Shown here one piece after another: positions 18,503-30,892 of a DNA stretch of 40,277 nucleotides. Position 1 is the first letter of the stretch. Each line of letters starts with the position of its first letter. This stretch comes from Acidobacteriaceae bacterium (GTDB lineage: Bacteria; Acidobacteriota; Terriglobia; Terriglobales; Acidobacteriaceae), in assembly GCA_025357215.1 (NCBI GenBank), contig JANXPR010000101.1, positions 1-40,277 on the forward strand. Direction: 5' to 3'. Under the pieces are notes generated by a model that ran no database searches, was not told where the DNA came from, and saw only the letters and a program-made list of their open reading frames with translations. The translations under genes and the position numbers were made by a program.

Positions 18503-19351
18503 TTAAGGTAACTTGAGCTGTATTCCGCGGTCGTCGTTCTCTTTGAGTGTTGCCTCTTTGTCCAGATCAGTCAGTTGGACTTTCCTTACGCCGTTGCCGG
18601 AAAGATCGTAGAGCGTGGAACCCATGATGGCGAAGTTCTTGGTCTCAAGCTTGTGTCCATCTTTAAAGATGAAGACGGCCGTGGGAGAGTTATCGTCCCT
18701 GGCTGGTTCTTGCGTAGAACGTTCGGGCGCTTCTTCCACTTTCTTGCGGCGGGGGACGTCGTCTGCGGCGCGCGCAGAGGCCACAGCTTTGTCGTCCGCG
18801 ACGGCGGCATGGCGGCCGCTGCGGTTAGCGTCGTGTTCCTGGGCCAAAGCTTCACGAGCGCCTTGCAGGTAAGCCTGGCGTAATTCTTCTTCACTCGCCC
18901 GGTCGTTGCTTCCGCGATCGCTGCTCACACGATCATTCGTCCGGCTGGAATCACTCGCGGCGGGATCTGATGGGTTCCCACCCGGATCGTTTGAGGCCGG
19001 AACATACGGATCGGCTACGTTTCCTTCACCGTAATAAATCGGATAAAACAGCGGCACGGCAACAAAGATGTTGCGATTCACATCATGAGGCTTGCCAAAG
19101 CGGCGAAGCGGTCCGCGCGAACGGAACACCGGTCTGGCTGTGAAATGAACACCTGCCACTGGCGGCCTGGGTGAACTCACGCTGGCGGGCTGTCCGTTCG
19201 GCTGGCCATTTGGACCCATGGACGTAGCAGAAGCCGGAGGCCCATAGCTAAACGTTTGCGCGTGGACCGGCAAAGCCAAAGCCAGCGCGCCACAAGCAAT
19301 AAGTGCGGACAAAAGAGCCATCTGTAGACGAGTGCGGCGAAGAGTAACCAT
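18503..19351 (-). CDS. Secreted hypothetical protein
   Basis: Met at 19351 gives signal peptide MVTLRRTRLQMALLSALIACGALALALPVHAQ; C-terminal TAVFIFKDGHKLETKNFAIMGSTLYDLSGNGVRKVQLTDLD. Confidence 0.75.
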   Translation of the reverse strand: MVTLRRTRLQMALLSALIACGALALALPVHAQTFSYGPPASATSMGPNGQPNGQPASVSSPRPPVAGVHFTARPVFRSRGPLRRFGKPHDVNRNIFVAVPLFYPIYYGEGNVADPYVPASNDPGGNPSDPAASDSSRTNDRVSSDRGSNDRASEEELRQAYLQGAREALAQEHDANRSGRHAAVADDKAVASARAADDVPRRKKVEEAPERSTQEPARDDNSPTAVFIFKDGHKLETKNFAIMGSTLYDLSGNGVRKVQLTDLDKEATLKENDDRGIQLKLP

Positions 19352-19427
19352 AAAGTACCTGCCAAGGACTTGCCACCTATAATCATACGCCCAGATGTCT
19401 AGTCCCTTGAATGTTTGGATGCCTGGA

Positions 19428-20612
19428 TTAAAGCTTAGATGCTTGAATCCAGTGGCCCAGAGCAATTAATCCTAGAATGGTGCGGAGCACGAATCCTGCG
19501 GCAAAAAATGGACTTAGCCGCCTTACCTGCCCGGTTTCCACCAGGTCCGCGGCGACTCCGCCAATAAATAAGAAAACAAAACTTAACCCTAAAACCGCCT
19601 CCCATATATGGACGGCCGGCACCAGAGCGAACAGCAACACCACGGCGAATGACGTGACCAGCGGGAAGGTGTTGCCAAAATAACGGGCGCGCGGCCAGCT
19701 GCCATACGTGGTCAACGCCGCAATAAAAACCAGGACGAACAAATAACTGTTGACGTCGCCACTGCTGAAGCCCGGTTCCGCTTGGCCGAGCACGTAGCCA
19801 TCAACAAAAACAAACTTCAAGTTGTGAATCAGTTCCCACGTAAGGCTTGGCGTGATCAGGCTCTTCGCAGCCAGAAAACTTCCGCCTGTCACCCATGCGA
19901 TGGTAACGGCAACCGTCAGCCCAATCGTTGACGCGCAAGCCATTACTGCCAGCGCTGCTTTGCGTCGTCCTGGAGCAAGGTAGAGCATGAAAGCCAGAGC
20001 CAGCGGAATCAGCATGAACGACCACACGGCCGTAGCCATGGCACACCCAATCGCCAGGCCCAGGATGATAGTCCGCGGAATCCATTTCTTTACCGGAGCA
20101 AACAAAGTGTGCGCCACGCCAATGGCCGTATAGATCAAACCAAAGCTGCTCCATGCCAGAATGATTTCCGGACCAACATTCGAGCTGATCATGATCATGG
20201 CCGGAGACGAGCAGTACAAAGCCAAAGCCATGTAGCCGCCAACATCGTCAAACAACCGGCGTGCTACCCACCACAACGCGCCGCCCAGCCAGGCGCCAAA
20301 GATGAGAAAAGGAAATCGCAAAACCCACGGCCGCGGAATGGCCAGCGCGGCGGCAAACTTTTCCGGCAATACCCGCTTCAGTACGTTCACGGCGCGCACC
20401 GGCAAGGACGCAGCCCAACCCGTCATGGGCGACGTTACACGAAATTCCTGGCCCGGCTTTTGTTGGAATCCAGAAGCTATGTATTGGTATTCCAGATCGG
20501 AAAGTTTGCGGCTGCCGGCCACCCAGAATCCCTGCGCCAGGAAAACCAGCAGCATAAGGCCGGCAAAAATCTGCGGACGCCCAATCTTGAATTCTCTTAG
20601 GATCTGGAACAT
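19428..20612 (-). CDS. Polytopic membrane protein, GT39/ArnT-like glycosyltransferase family
   Basis: Repeated hydrophobic segments; RPWVLRFPFLIFGAWLGGALWWVARRLFDDVGGYMALALYCSSPAMIMISSNVGPE. Confidence 0.65.
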   Translation of the reverse strand: MFQILREFKIGRPQIFAGLMLLVFLAQGFWVAGSRKLSDLEYQYIASGFQQKPGQEFRVTSPMTGWAASLPVRAVNVLKRVLPEKFAAALAIPRPWVLRFPFLIFGAWLGGALWWVARRLFDDVGGYMALALYCSSPAMIMISSNVGPEIILAWSSFGLIYTAIGVAHTLFAPVKKWIPRTIILGLAIGCAMATAVWSFMLIPLALAFMLYLAPGRRKAALAVMACASTIGLTVAVTIAWVTGGSFLAAKSLITPSLTWELIHNLKFVFVDGYVLGQAEPGFSSGDVNSYLFVLVFIAALTTYGSWPRARYFGNTFPLVTSFAVVLLFALVPAVHIWEAVLGLSFVFLFIGGVAADLVETGQVRRLSPFFAAGFVLRTILGLIALGHWIQASKL

Positions 20613-20637
20613 GAATGGTCATTTGTATCATCAATTT

Positions 20638-20736
20638 TGTCGCTGCGCTCCACACCGCCCGTGAATCCGTTTCTTGAGAAGAACGTAGGCGCTCCCGTTG
20701 CCGCGGGCTCGGCACGCTGGTCGGCCTCGCCCTTAA
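20638..20736 (-). repeat. Third copy of the ~100-bp dispersed repeat, reverse orientation
   Basis: TGTCGCTGCGCTCCACACCGCCCGT...CCGCGGGCTCGGCACGCTGGTCGGCCTCGCCCTTAA matches the reverse complement of 18297-18393. Confidence 0.75.
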
Positions 20737-20756
20737 TGTCCAATTGCACCTGCAAC

Positions 20757-21050
20757 TCATTTCAGACGCAACGGCTCGAGCAACCGTCGCCGTGAACCAT
20801 CTAAAGACACGAGCAATATGCCGCAAGCAAGCCCCATAAATGGTGCCACGATCATGTAGCCGGCCAGCACATCCGCGGGATCCTGCGGACAATCGCCGAA
20901 GCAGCAACCGATCACTGGTTGGTCAGAGTCGTAGGCTTGCGGCTGCCATGCCGAAACTGCCGTCGGCAAAGTCAACATAGATACGACGACCACGGTCGCG
21001 CCAAATAGCAGCAAAATTAAAAGAAGCGCACTCGGCACTTTTTTCCGCAT
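20757..21050 (-). CDS. Small two-TM membrane protein
   Basis: MRKKVPSALLLILLLFGATVVVVSMLTLPTAVSA...MIVAPFMGLACGILLVSLD. Confidence 0.5.
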   Translation of the reverse strand: MRKKVPSALLLILLLFGATVVVVSMLTLPTAVSAWQPQAYDSDQPVIGCCFGDCPQDPADVLAGYMIVAPFMGLACGILLVSLDGSRRRLLEPLRLK

Positions 21051-21205
21051 AGGTTACTTTCCGCGATAGCCAGAACCTGGCTCCTATGGAACCCGGCCTA
21101 CTTGCTTTTGTTCCAGACAAATACGGCTTGGAATTCTCTAACTTGACCCGTGGCACTAAAACTTTTGTGCGCCACTGCCGATGGAGTTCATGAGGTCGAA
21201 GTAAC

Positions 21206-21625
21206 ATGCAGGAATATTCCATGGACATCGATAACACGAACGAAACTCTTTCCGCGCGGGTGCGCCGAACCCTGCAAGACCTGGCCGTGATCCGCAAATC
21301 CTTGCTGGCCATTTCAGAAGAACCAGGCCATGACGCTTCCGCTTCACGCCTCACGCTGGATATGGAGTTAGCCAGCGAACTCAAGAGCGTGGTGGACGCG
21401 CTGCGCCAACTGCTGTGGGCCTATATGCAGGCGCTTTCCGCGCAGTCCGGACGCACGCCCATGGAAGTGTTGAGCTGGTACAAAATGGAAATTGCCGTGG
21501 AATTGCTGCGCAGCCTGCGCAACTCCGATGTGGCCCAGGCCACGCCGCTCTCTGACTTTGAAAAGATGGTCAACCACACGCTCATGGTCACGGCTCAGTA
21601 CACCAGCCACGAACGGCGCTGCTAG
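21206..21625 (+). CDS. Hypothetical protein
   Basis: MDIDNTNETLSARVRRTLQDLAVIRKSLLAIS...VVDALRQLLWAYMQALSAQSGRTPMEVLSWYKMEIAVELLRSLR. Confidence 0.65.
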   Translation: MQEYSMDIDNTNETLSARVRRTLQDLAVIRKSLLAISEEPGHDASASRLTLDMELASELKSVVDALRQLLWAYMQALSAQSGRTPMEVLSWYKMEIAVELLRSLRNSDVAQATPLSDFEKMVNHTLMVTAQYTSHERRC

Positions 21626-21690
21626 TTCGCGTTTGAAAATCCGGCGCGTCTGGTAAAGTTCTCCTTTGCCGAGGAGGACTTTTTCCATCC

Positions 21691-22716
21691 ATGGAGTTTT
21701 CACCCACAGGTCAATCCGACGAAAGTCAACCCAGCGAACAGCCCGGGCAGCCGCAACCATCCCGGCAACCCTTTGAATTTCACTCAGTTTTTCTGAACGA
21801 CACCGGCCTGCGCGCCGGATGGCGACTCCTGATTTTCGCTGGATTTCTGGCGCTTGTCGGATTTGGTGGATCGCTCCTGGCGTCCGGTGCCGGACAAAGC
21901 CATAGTCCGACGTCAGAGTTTCGTCGCGCCGTCCTTCAGTCGGTTGGGGAACTGGTAATCTTCGGAGTTATGTTGCTCGCCAGCCTTTTGATGAGCCGCA
22001 TCGAACGCCGCCCGATGGGCGCGTACGGACTACCGCTTCAGCGCTCCGCACTGCCACTCTTCTTTCGCGGTTATGTCCTTTGGGGATTTTTACCTCTGGC
22101 CCTGCTCCTCACCGTCATGCGGATGTTAGGTGTATTCCATTTTGGCAAGTTCAGTCCCTTGAACCTGGAAACCCTGACTTGGGCACTGGTTTGGGGCGCT
22201 GCTTTCCTGGTCGTTGGCTTGTTTGAAGAGTTTCTCTTCCGCGGCTACGTGCAGTTCACGCTGGCGGACGGGATCGGCTTTTGGCCAGCGGCGATTGTCC
22301 TCTCCATCGGGTTTGCCTGCCTGCACTTGGGCAATCAAGGGGAAACACGAATTGGCATCATAGGCGCCGCGGTGTTTGCCATATTCGCGGCTGCCACTCT
22401 ATGGCGCACCGGAAATTTATGGCTGGCTGTGGGCGCGCACGCCGGCTGGGACTGGGGACAATCCTTTTTCTTCGGCGTGAATGACAGTGGTTTTCAAGCT
22501 CCCGGACATCTGTTGAACCCCAGCATCTCTGGTCCCGCGTGGCTCAACGGCGGCGCTACCGGACCGGAAGGCAGTGTGCTGGCCCTGATTCTGCTCACGC
22601 TAATGACCGTAATTTTTCTGGCATTCCATCGCACTCCGCCCAAGCCGGTTGCGATTTCCGCCGATGGGCTTAAGCCTGCGGACGCTCCGATATCGATTTT
22701 TGAAGGCCGTCCGTAA
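21691..22716 (+). CDS. CPBP family intramembrane metalloprotease
   Basis: GLFEEFLFRGYVQFTLADGIGFWPAAIVLSIGFACLHLGNQGE (EExxxR and H motifs) ... GAHAGWDWGQ. Confidence 0.9.
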   Translation: MEFSPTGQSDESQPSEQPGQPQPSRQPFEFHSVFLNDTGLRAGWRLLIFAGFLALVGFGGSLLASGAGQSHSPTSEFRRAVLQSVGELVIFGVMLLASLLMSRIERRPMGAYGLPLQRSALPLFFRGYVLWGFLPLALLLTVMRMLGVFHFGKFSPLNLETLTWALVWGAAFLVVGLFEEFLFRGYVQFTLADGIGFWPAAIVLSIGFACLHLGNQGETRIGIIGAAVFAIFAAATLWRTGNLWLAVGAHAGWDWGQSFFFGVNDSGFQAPGHLLNPSISGPAWLNGGATGPEGSVLALILLTLMTVIFLAFHRTPPKPVAISADGLKPADAPISIFEGRP

Positions 22717-22784
22717 ATGCTTGTGTGGCACAGCCGCCCTCGGCTGTGCAAGCCCTTAAACCGCGAACTTTCCCCCGGGGAAAA

Positions 22785-23420
22785 TCAGGCCCTCGTGGGC
22801 GCAACATAGTACAAGATCGCCACGTAGTGGCAAAAGCTTCCGGCCATAACGAAAATGTGCCACACGGCATGGTTGTAACGCAGCCGCTGCCAGGCATAAA
22901 AGATCACACCGGTGGTATAGAACAATCCGCCAGCCAGTACCCATTGCAACTCGCCGATGGGCGCCGAGCGCAGCAAAGGCCGCACGGCGATGATCGCCAG
23001 CCAGCCCATGAGGATGTAGAAAACCACTGAGCCAATCGGGAAACGCTCAAAGAACCAAAGCTTGAACAGGATGCCCGCCAACGCCAGTCCCCAGATCAGG
23101 CCGAAGAGCGTCCAGCCCCAGCTGCCGCGCAGGACGACCAAGGTGAAAGGCGTGTACGTCCCGGCAATGAGCAGGTAGATGCAGCAGTGGTCCACGATCT
23201 GCAAAACGTGTTTGCGCTTCTCAGACACCACCGAGTGGTACGCCGTGGACGCCGCATACAGGCATACCAGCGTCGCTCCATACACGCAGCAGCTGACAAT
23301 GCTGACGGCGTTGCCGTGCTGCACTGCAACCACGATCAGCGCTACCAGTCCGGCCAGCGAAAGCACCAGGCCGAAACCGTGCGTCAAACTGTTGGCGATT
23401 TCTTCCGGATGCAGCCGCAT
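22785..23420 (-). CDS. Hemolysin III / PAQR family membrane protein
   Basis: EEIANSLTHGFGLVLSLAGLVALI...STAYHSVVSEKRKHVLQIVDHCCIYLLIAGTYTPFTL...AVWHIFVMAGSFCHYVAI. Confidence 0.93.
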   Translation of the reverse strand: MRLHPEEIANSLTHGFGLVLSLAGLVALIVVAVQHGNAVSIVSCCVYGATLVCLYAASTAYHSVVSEKRKHVLQIVDHCCIYLLIAGTYTPFTLVVLRGSWGWTLFGLIWGLALAGILFKLWFFERFPIGSVVFYILMGWLAIIAVRPLLRSAPIGELQWVLAGGLFYTTGVIFYAWQRLRYNHAVWHIFVMAGSFCHYVAILYYVAPTRA

Positions 23421-23570
23421 GGGCAGACTGTAGCACTGAACCTGACGGTTGTCTGTGATGTTTTTGTAATCTTCCTCAGGTTGAATTCTTATGCTCGCTT
23501 CGTCCTAATGCGAAGCTCGTATTTCCGGGGCTTGATCGCTCTAACTTCGACGTCATGCGACAACAAACGG

Positions 23571-23598
23571 TTGACGCAGCTTGAGTTACATGTAATAT
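23571..23598 (+). promoter_or_regulatory. Sigma70-type promoter for the 23681 cassette
   Basis: TTGACG-N16-TAATAT. Confidence 0.5.
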
Positions 23599-23680
23599 GA
23601 ATTACATAACAAGATATCGTCTGCCGATAAGTTTTGTGCCCAACGTGCAGAGGTAGTTGTTGAGACGATAGGGTTTTAAG

Positions 23681-23926
23681 ATGGAGGCCCTTATGTCCGT
23701 CGCGGAAAATCCTTTATCTCGTGAACTGGCGTTCTATGAGCAGCACAAGACTGATTGGCTGCCTAATCATGAGAATCAGTTTGTCGTAGTTGCGGGGGAA
23801 GAGGTTGCGGGTTTCTACGCGGACTACAAAACGGCCTGGGATGCCGGCACTGAAAGGTTCGGCCTTCGTGCGAATTTCTTGATCAAGCAGATTTGTACCC
23901 GCGAACCGGTTTATGTCTTGTACTAA
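23681..23926 (+). CDS. Small conserved-looking protein of the retropepsin cassette
   Basis: MSVAENPLSRELAFYEQHKTDWLPNHENQFVVVAGEEVAGFYADYKTAWDAGTERFGLRANFLIKQICTREPVYVLY. Confidence 0.7.
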   Translation: MEALMSVAENPLSRELAFYEQHKTDWLPNHENQFVVVAGEEVAGFYADYKTAWDAGTERFGLRANFLIKQICTREPVYVLY

Positions 23927-23949
23927 ACGAGCTCCCTCCGGAGGAAAGA

Positions 23950-24396
23950 TTGCCTTTGATTGTCACTCTGACCGGAGACGAACTGCTTCACAACGGCCCA
24001 ATCGTAAAAATCCAGATCGGTAACCCTTCAGAACCTTCTAAAACTGCGATCGTGAACGCTTTGATCGATACAGGCGCGGCATTCACCGCAATCAATCCGC
24101 AGCTCGCCCAAAGCTGCCACCTAATCCAGCGAGGTCAAAAGAAAGTCAGCGTACCCGGTAACAAGAGGCGGGAGGACGCAAAGGAATACCCGGAATATTC
24201 CGCATCCATCGGCTTCCCCGGAAGTGATTTGCGAGGCTTTAGGGTTCATGGCGTTACCGGATGCCCGGTTTTCGAGACACAATTCTCATGCTTGATCGGC
24301 CGGGACATTCTCAAGTATTGGGAGTTCACTTACAGTGGGGCACTGGGAGTCTTCAGTATCAGGGATTCTCGAAATCCGGCGCAGGACCTTGAGTGA
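23950..24396 (+). CDS. Retropepsin-like aspartic protease domain protein
   Basis: NALIDTGAAFTAINPQLAQ (DTGA motif) ... CLIGRDILKYWEFTYSGALGVFSI; TTG start at 23950 is preceded by GGAGG; ORF track start 23893 overlaps the upstream gene. Confidence 0.75.
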   Translation: MPLIVTLTGDELLHNGPIVKIQIGNPSEPSKTAIVNALIDTGAAFTAINPQLAQSCHLIQRGQKKVSVPGNKRREDAKEYPEYSASIGFPGSDLRGFRVHGVTGCPVFETQFSCLIGRDILKYWEFTYSGALGVFSIRDSRNPAQDLE

Positions 24397-24419
24397 CGAC
24401 TTAAGACCGAGTGCGAAGG

Positions 24420-25115
24420 CTATGGAATTTTCGGCTGTGTCGTTTGTTTCTTCGAGTTAGCGACATCTACAATGGCCTTCAATCGCTCTTTCCTTTCGTG
24501 CCGAGTGATGTACCAATCTTTCATCAAGTGCTCGATCAGGCCGATCAATTGAGCGGCTTCATCTGTATCGACATCGATGATTACGTTGATGTCCTTCTCC
24601 ATGTGCGCACCGATATTTCCCACGCTACGCACGGCGTCGATTGCCTGCCAAGTCAGCGGATCGACTTTGTCTTTAATAGCTTCAATTTCGTCGAACAGGC
24701 GAGCCTTGCTGACTCCCCAGAAGTCTCTGATCATTCCTTGCAAACAGCGCCGCGATAAAGTCGCGGAAGCTTTGGGGCTCAGCTTCTTTATGGCGCAAGC
24801 TTCCCGGTAATCGTCGCGGATCGCAAGCGGAACATAATCCGGAAACACCTTCGCATCCGAGACTGGTATCAGACTCCACTCTGCCAGGACGTCCGTTGCG
24901 CGCCATTCCTGGCCTATAATCGCATACTTGTGCAGGAACAAACTAAGGGTGTACTTCTTGCACTTTGGATTCGGACATACCACGAAATGAGACCGCAACT
25001 GACAGGTGCCAACAGAGTTGTCGACCGTCATTGAATGGGATGCATTCGAAACGTCGTGCTGGGTAACTGTGGTGTCACGTCCACAAAACGGACATGTCCA
25101 ATGGTAGGTGGCCAT
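24420..25115 (-). CDS. DUF4145 domain-containing protein
   Basis: WTCPFCGRDTTVTQHD...CPNPKCKKYTLSLFL...SPKASATLSRRCLQGMIRDFWG...DAVRSVGNIGAHMEKDINV. Confidence 0.85.
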   Translation of the reverse strand: MATYHWTCPFCGRDTTVTQHDVSNASHSMTVDNSVGTCQLRSHFVVCPNPKCKKYTLSLFLHKYAIIGQEWRATDVLAEWSLIPVSDAKVFPDYVPLAIRDDYREACAIKKLSPKASATLSRRCLQGMIRDFWGVSKARLFDEIEAIKDKVDPLTWQAIDAVRSVGNIGAHMEKDINVIIDVDTDEAAQLIGLIEHLMKDWYITRHERKERLKAIVDVANSKKQTTQPKIP

Positions 25116-27743
<2,628 letters not shown>

Positions 27744-28205
27744 TCATCCGGTGAGCGCATTCTAGGCCCAATCCAGGGGCTCGATTTCAGGCCTGCAAGG
27801 ATGGTCCAAGTTGCTGAAATCCAATAGTTTAATGGCTAATTGTGCGCACTCATAATTGTACCACAAAGAGCTTGCATCTGGTGGTCACGTGCGCTTCGTT
27901 GTGCCTGCGCCAGGGCGGCTGGTTTCTTGCATTTGCGAGTACCAACTTTGTCGAGCGCTTGGCGGCAGTCCGACCGGGCAAATTTGCCTTGGGATCCGCC
28001 GCGGCCAGGCTTTGCCTCGAGAGGAATAGGGGAGCATTTCCGGCGTGGAGCACACGTTTAAAATCAGATAACTCTTAATACGCGTCATCGGCATAACGGC
28101 CCGCTTAATCTGGATTTGCGCGCAGGAACTATTAAAACCGTCTAACCTGCCAATGGTTTTTACTTAGTTCCAACCCCGAAAACCCTAGAATCTCTAAGGC
28201 CCTTA

Positions 28206-28221
28206 GCACTAACGTTAGTGC
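28206..28221. promoter_or_regulatory. Perfect 16-bp palindrome
   Basis: GCACTAACGTTAGTGC in the long gyrB-upstream intergenic region. Confidence 0.4.
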
Positions 28222-28406
28222 ACAGTTGTGCAATAGGGAAAGAGACGGGGCGTGCTCCATGAATCCCTTTGGCGAAGTTACTTAAATTCAATCGTTTGTG
28301 GGCGGTTTCCCATTCCTTGGTGTACGTTGGCCGTACGGCCCTATACGGCGTAAAGACAGGGCGAAAACAGCCAGTTTACGAAAACAGGAATAGACCTAAA
28401 TACCAT

Positions 28407-28434
28407 TTGAAATTACTTAGCCCATCTGTATACT
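28407..28434 (+). promoter_or_regulatory. Sigma70-type promoter upstream of the small peptide gene
   Basis: TTGAAA-N16-TATACT. Confidence 0.5.
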
Positions 28435-28540
28435 GCTCTCGCGTTTTAAGCGAACCACCACGCTTAAGCGCAAACCACCAAAACCCGATCAAAGAATCAA
28501 GAAAGATTCGGAAAAATCCGAACCCATAGGAGACCTCCCC

Positions 28541-28669
28541 ATGAAATCGCTACTTCGTTTTTCCCTGCTCGCACTTCTACTCTGCGGTACCATCGCTGGC
28601 TTCGCTAGCAGTTCTGCTGTATCCCATGTACCAATGCCCGTGCCTCCTCCGCAAGCCAGCGTCAGGTAA
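28541..28669 (+). CDS. 42-aa secreted Pro-rich peptide (not in ORF track)
   Basis: MKSLLRFSLLALLLCGTIAGFASSSAVSHVPMPVPPPQASVR; AGGAG Shine-Dalgarno upstream. Confidence 0.65.
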   Translation: MKSLLRFSLLALLLCGTIAGFASSSAVSHVPMPVPPPQASVR

Positions 28670-28789
28670 CTTTGGAGTAACTACGGGGCCTTTTGAATCT
28701 ATAGGAATCAGAAGAGCTTATCGGGTTGAGTAGGCAAGTAACCCGCTGGGTAAAAATTAGCTTTCTAGTAAATTGTACTTTAGTGCCGA

Positions 28790-29680
28790 ATGGGTGCTTG
28801 TCCTGGCGTCCAGGGGAGTAGTATGCTTGCGCCTCCTTGGAGGCTTCGCATGACGCTCTCTTTTCTACAGGCAGCAATTTCGGTCACCTCAATTTTTCTG
28901 CAGGGTGCCATCATTGTCACGATGTTCCGGCGCAAGCTGAACTCCGTGTTCCCTTTCTTCTTTTCGTCCATGATCTTTACGGCGATTGGAAGCGTCGCGA
29001 CTCTTTGGAGTTACGTTTATACGCCAAACCAGTTCTATGCCGTGTACTGGTCCGTGAGCACCGTCATGATGTTCATTGGGTTTGGCGTTATGTATGAAGT
29101 TTTTGTCAACATGCTAAAGCCCTACTCCGCGGTGATTGACCTGGGCAAAATGCTCTTCGGCTGGGCCGCTCTTTTCCTTCTTTTAGCAGCATTCTTGACC
29201 GCCATGGTCACCAGCGGACCGCGCCCCACCCGGGTTGTTGTTTGTGTTGAGCTCCTTGATCGCTGCGTCCACATGATGCAATGTGGAATGCTTATGCTTC
29301 TTATGTTGTTTGAGAAGCGCCTTAACTTCTCCTGGCGCAGCACCTGCATGGCAATTGGCTTAGGTCTGGGCATTACTGGCGGGTTCGACTTAGTTGCCTC
29401 GTACGCTCAGCCGCGTTTCCCCAGCATGGGACTGCAGATCGGCATCGCTTACTCTGTCGCTTTCGTAGGTATTTTGGCTTTCTGGTCGTATGCTCTGATT
29501 GCACCGGCTGCGCAACGCAAAATCATTCCCGAAACGCCAAGCCGCTTGATTTTGCAGCGTTGGAACGAAGCGCTTGTGAGCTATGGCTACGGCGATACGG
29601 CCTTTAGCCATACGGAATCCTTCCTGCCCAACGTTGAACGCACAGTGGATCGCGTCCTGGCTCGCAAGATCGTTCACTAA
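28790..29680 (+). CDS. Polytopic (about 7 TM) hypothetical membrane protein
   Basis: Serial hydrophobic segments; start may be 28823 or 28850. Confidence 0.7.
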   Translation: MGACPGVQGSSMLAPPWRLRMTLSFLQAAISVTSIFLQGAIIVTMFRRKLNSVFPFFFSSMIFTAIGSVATLWSYVYTPNQFYAVYWSVSTVMMFIGFGVMYEVFVNMLKPYSAVIDLGKMLFGWAALFLLLAAFLTAMVTSGPRPTRVVVCVELLDRCVHMMQCGMLMLLMLFEKRLNFSWRSTCMAIGLGLGITGGFDLVASYAQPRFPSMGLQIGIAYSVAFVGILAFWSYALIAPAAQRKIIPETPSRLILQRWNEALVSYGYGDTAFSHTESFLPNVERTVDRVLARKIVH

Positions 29681-29710
29681 ACAACTTTTTAGCCTCCAAG
29701 AGAAAAGCAA

Positions 29711-29735
29711 AAGGCCGGACAAAATGTCCGGCCTT
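29711..29735. terminator. Bidirectional intrinsic terminator between convergent genes
   Basis: AAGGCCGGAC-AAAAT-GTCCGGCCTT. Confidence 0.75.
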
Positions 29736-29773
29736 AGCTTTTGCGATTCATTTCCGCTTGTTTGCGTTAACCC

Positions 29774-30892
29774 TCAGATCCGCATCGGCATCACGATGTA
29801 GCGGTACTTGTATTCGCTGTCAGGCGCCTCGTCTGGCCGCAGCTGGCCGGCGGACTGGGAATCCTTGAACTCGAACCGCACATCGCCCGTTCCGACCACT
29901 TTCAGGAATTCCAACAGATATTGCGAATTGAAGCCAATCATCATCGGATCGCCAGAGAAGACGGTTTCCATTGAATCTTCTGATTCTCCGGTTTCCGTGT
30001 TGGACGAAGAAACTTTCAGCTCGTTCTTTTCCACCCGCAGGCGGATGGCATTGGACCGTTCGTCCGCGAACTGGGCCACGCGCTGGATGGCCGCGGAAAG
30101 CTCGTCGCAATGGACGGCCACGGACTTGTTGTTGTCGCGCGGCAGAACGGCTTCGTAGTTCGGAAACTGCCCGGTCAGCTGACGCGATGTCAGCAAGCGG
30201 CCGCCGATACGGAAGAATAAGGTCGATTCGTCCTTGGCAAACTCCACCGAAGGCGAGTCTGTGGAGTTCAGCAGGGTGCTCAGCTCAGCCATGGCCTTCT
30301 TGGGGACCAGTATCTTCATTTCCCCGCTCACGGCGATCTTAGAGGTGTTGTGTTCGATGTGGGCCAGGCGGTGACCGTCCGTGGCCACCATGGTGATGGA
30401 TTCAGGCTTCAGGACGAGCAGCGCGCCATTCAGCGTGTAACGCGATTCTTCGTTGGAAATAGCAAAAATTGTTTTTGCGATCAGATTGCGCAACACCTGG
30501 GCAGGAAGTTGAATCGCGGATTCTGTTGGGAACGCCGGCAGCGCCGGGAAGTTGGCGCGCGCCATGCCGACCATTTTTGTGTTGGAGCGTCCGCTGCGAA
30601 TCTGTACCCAGTGATTTTCCAGCAGTTTGATACTGATCTCGCCATCGCCCAACAGTTTTACGTAGTCATACAGCTTGCGGGCAGGGATCGTACAGGAGCC
30701 TTCTTTTTTCACCTTGGCCACGCAGGACGTGCGCAGGCTCAGGTCCAGATCAGTGGCCGTCAATAACAGTTTCTCCGCACTGGCTTCAAACAGAAAATTG
30801 GACAGAATGGGAATCGTGGTTTTGCGCTCCACCACGCCTTGAGTCGCGGTGAGCTCTTTGAGCAAATTTGATTTGCTAACGCTAATTTCCAT
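29774..30892 (-). CDS. dnaN: DNA polymerase III beta sliding clamp
   Basis: MEISVSKSNLLKELTATQGVVERKTTIPILSNFLFEA...YRYIVMPMRI; start trimmed from 30928. Confidence 0.97.
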   Translation of the reverse strand: MEISVSKSNLLKELTATQGVVERKTTIPILSNFLFEASAEKLLLTATDLDLSLRTSCVAKVKKEGSCTIPARKLYDYVKLLGDGEISIKLLENHWVQIRSGRSNTKMVGMARANFPALPAFPTESAIQLPAQVLRNLIAKTIFAISNEESRYTLNGALLVLKPESITMVATDGHRLAHIEHNTSKIAVSGEMKILVPKKAMAELSTLLNSTDSPSVEFAKDESTLFFRIGGRLLTSRQLTGQFPNYEAVLPRDNNKSVAVHCDELSAAIQRVAQFADERSNAIRLRVEKNELKVSSSNTETGESEDSMETVFSGDPMMIGFNSQYLLEFLKVVGTGDVRFEFKDSQSAGQLRPDEAPDSEYKYRYIVMPMRI

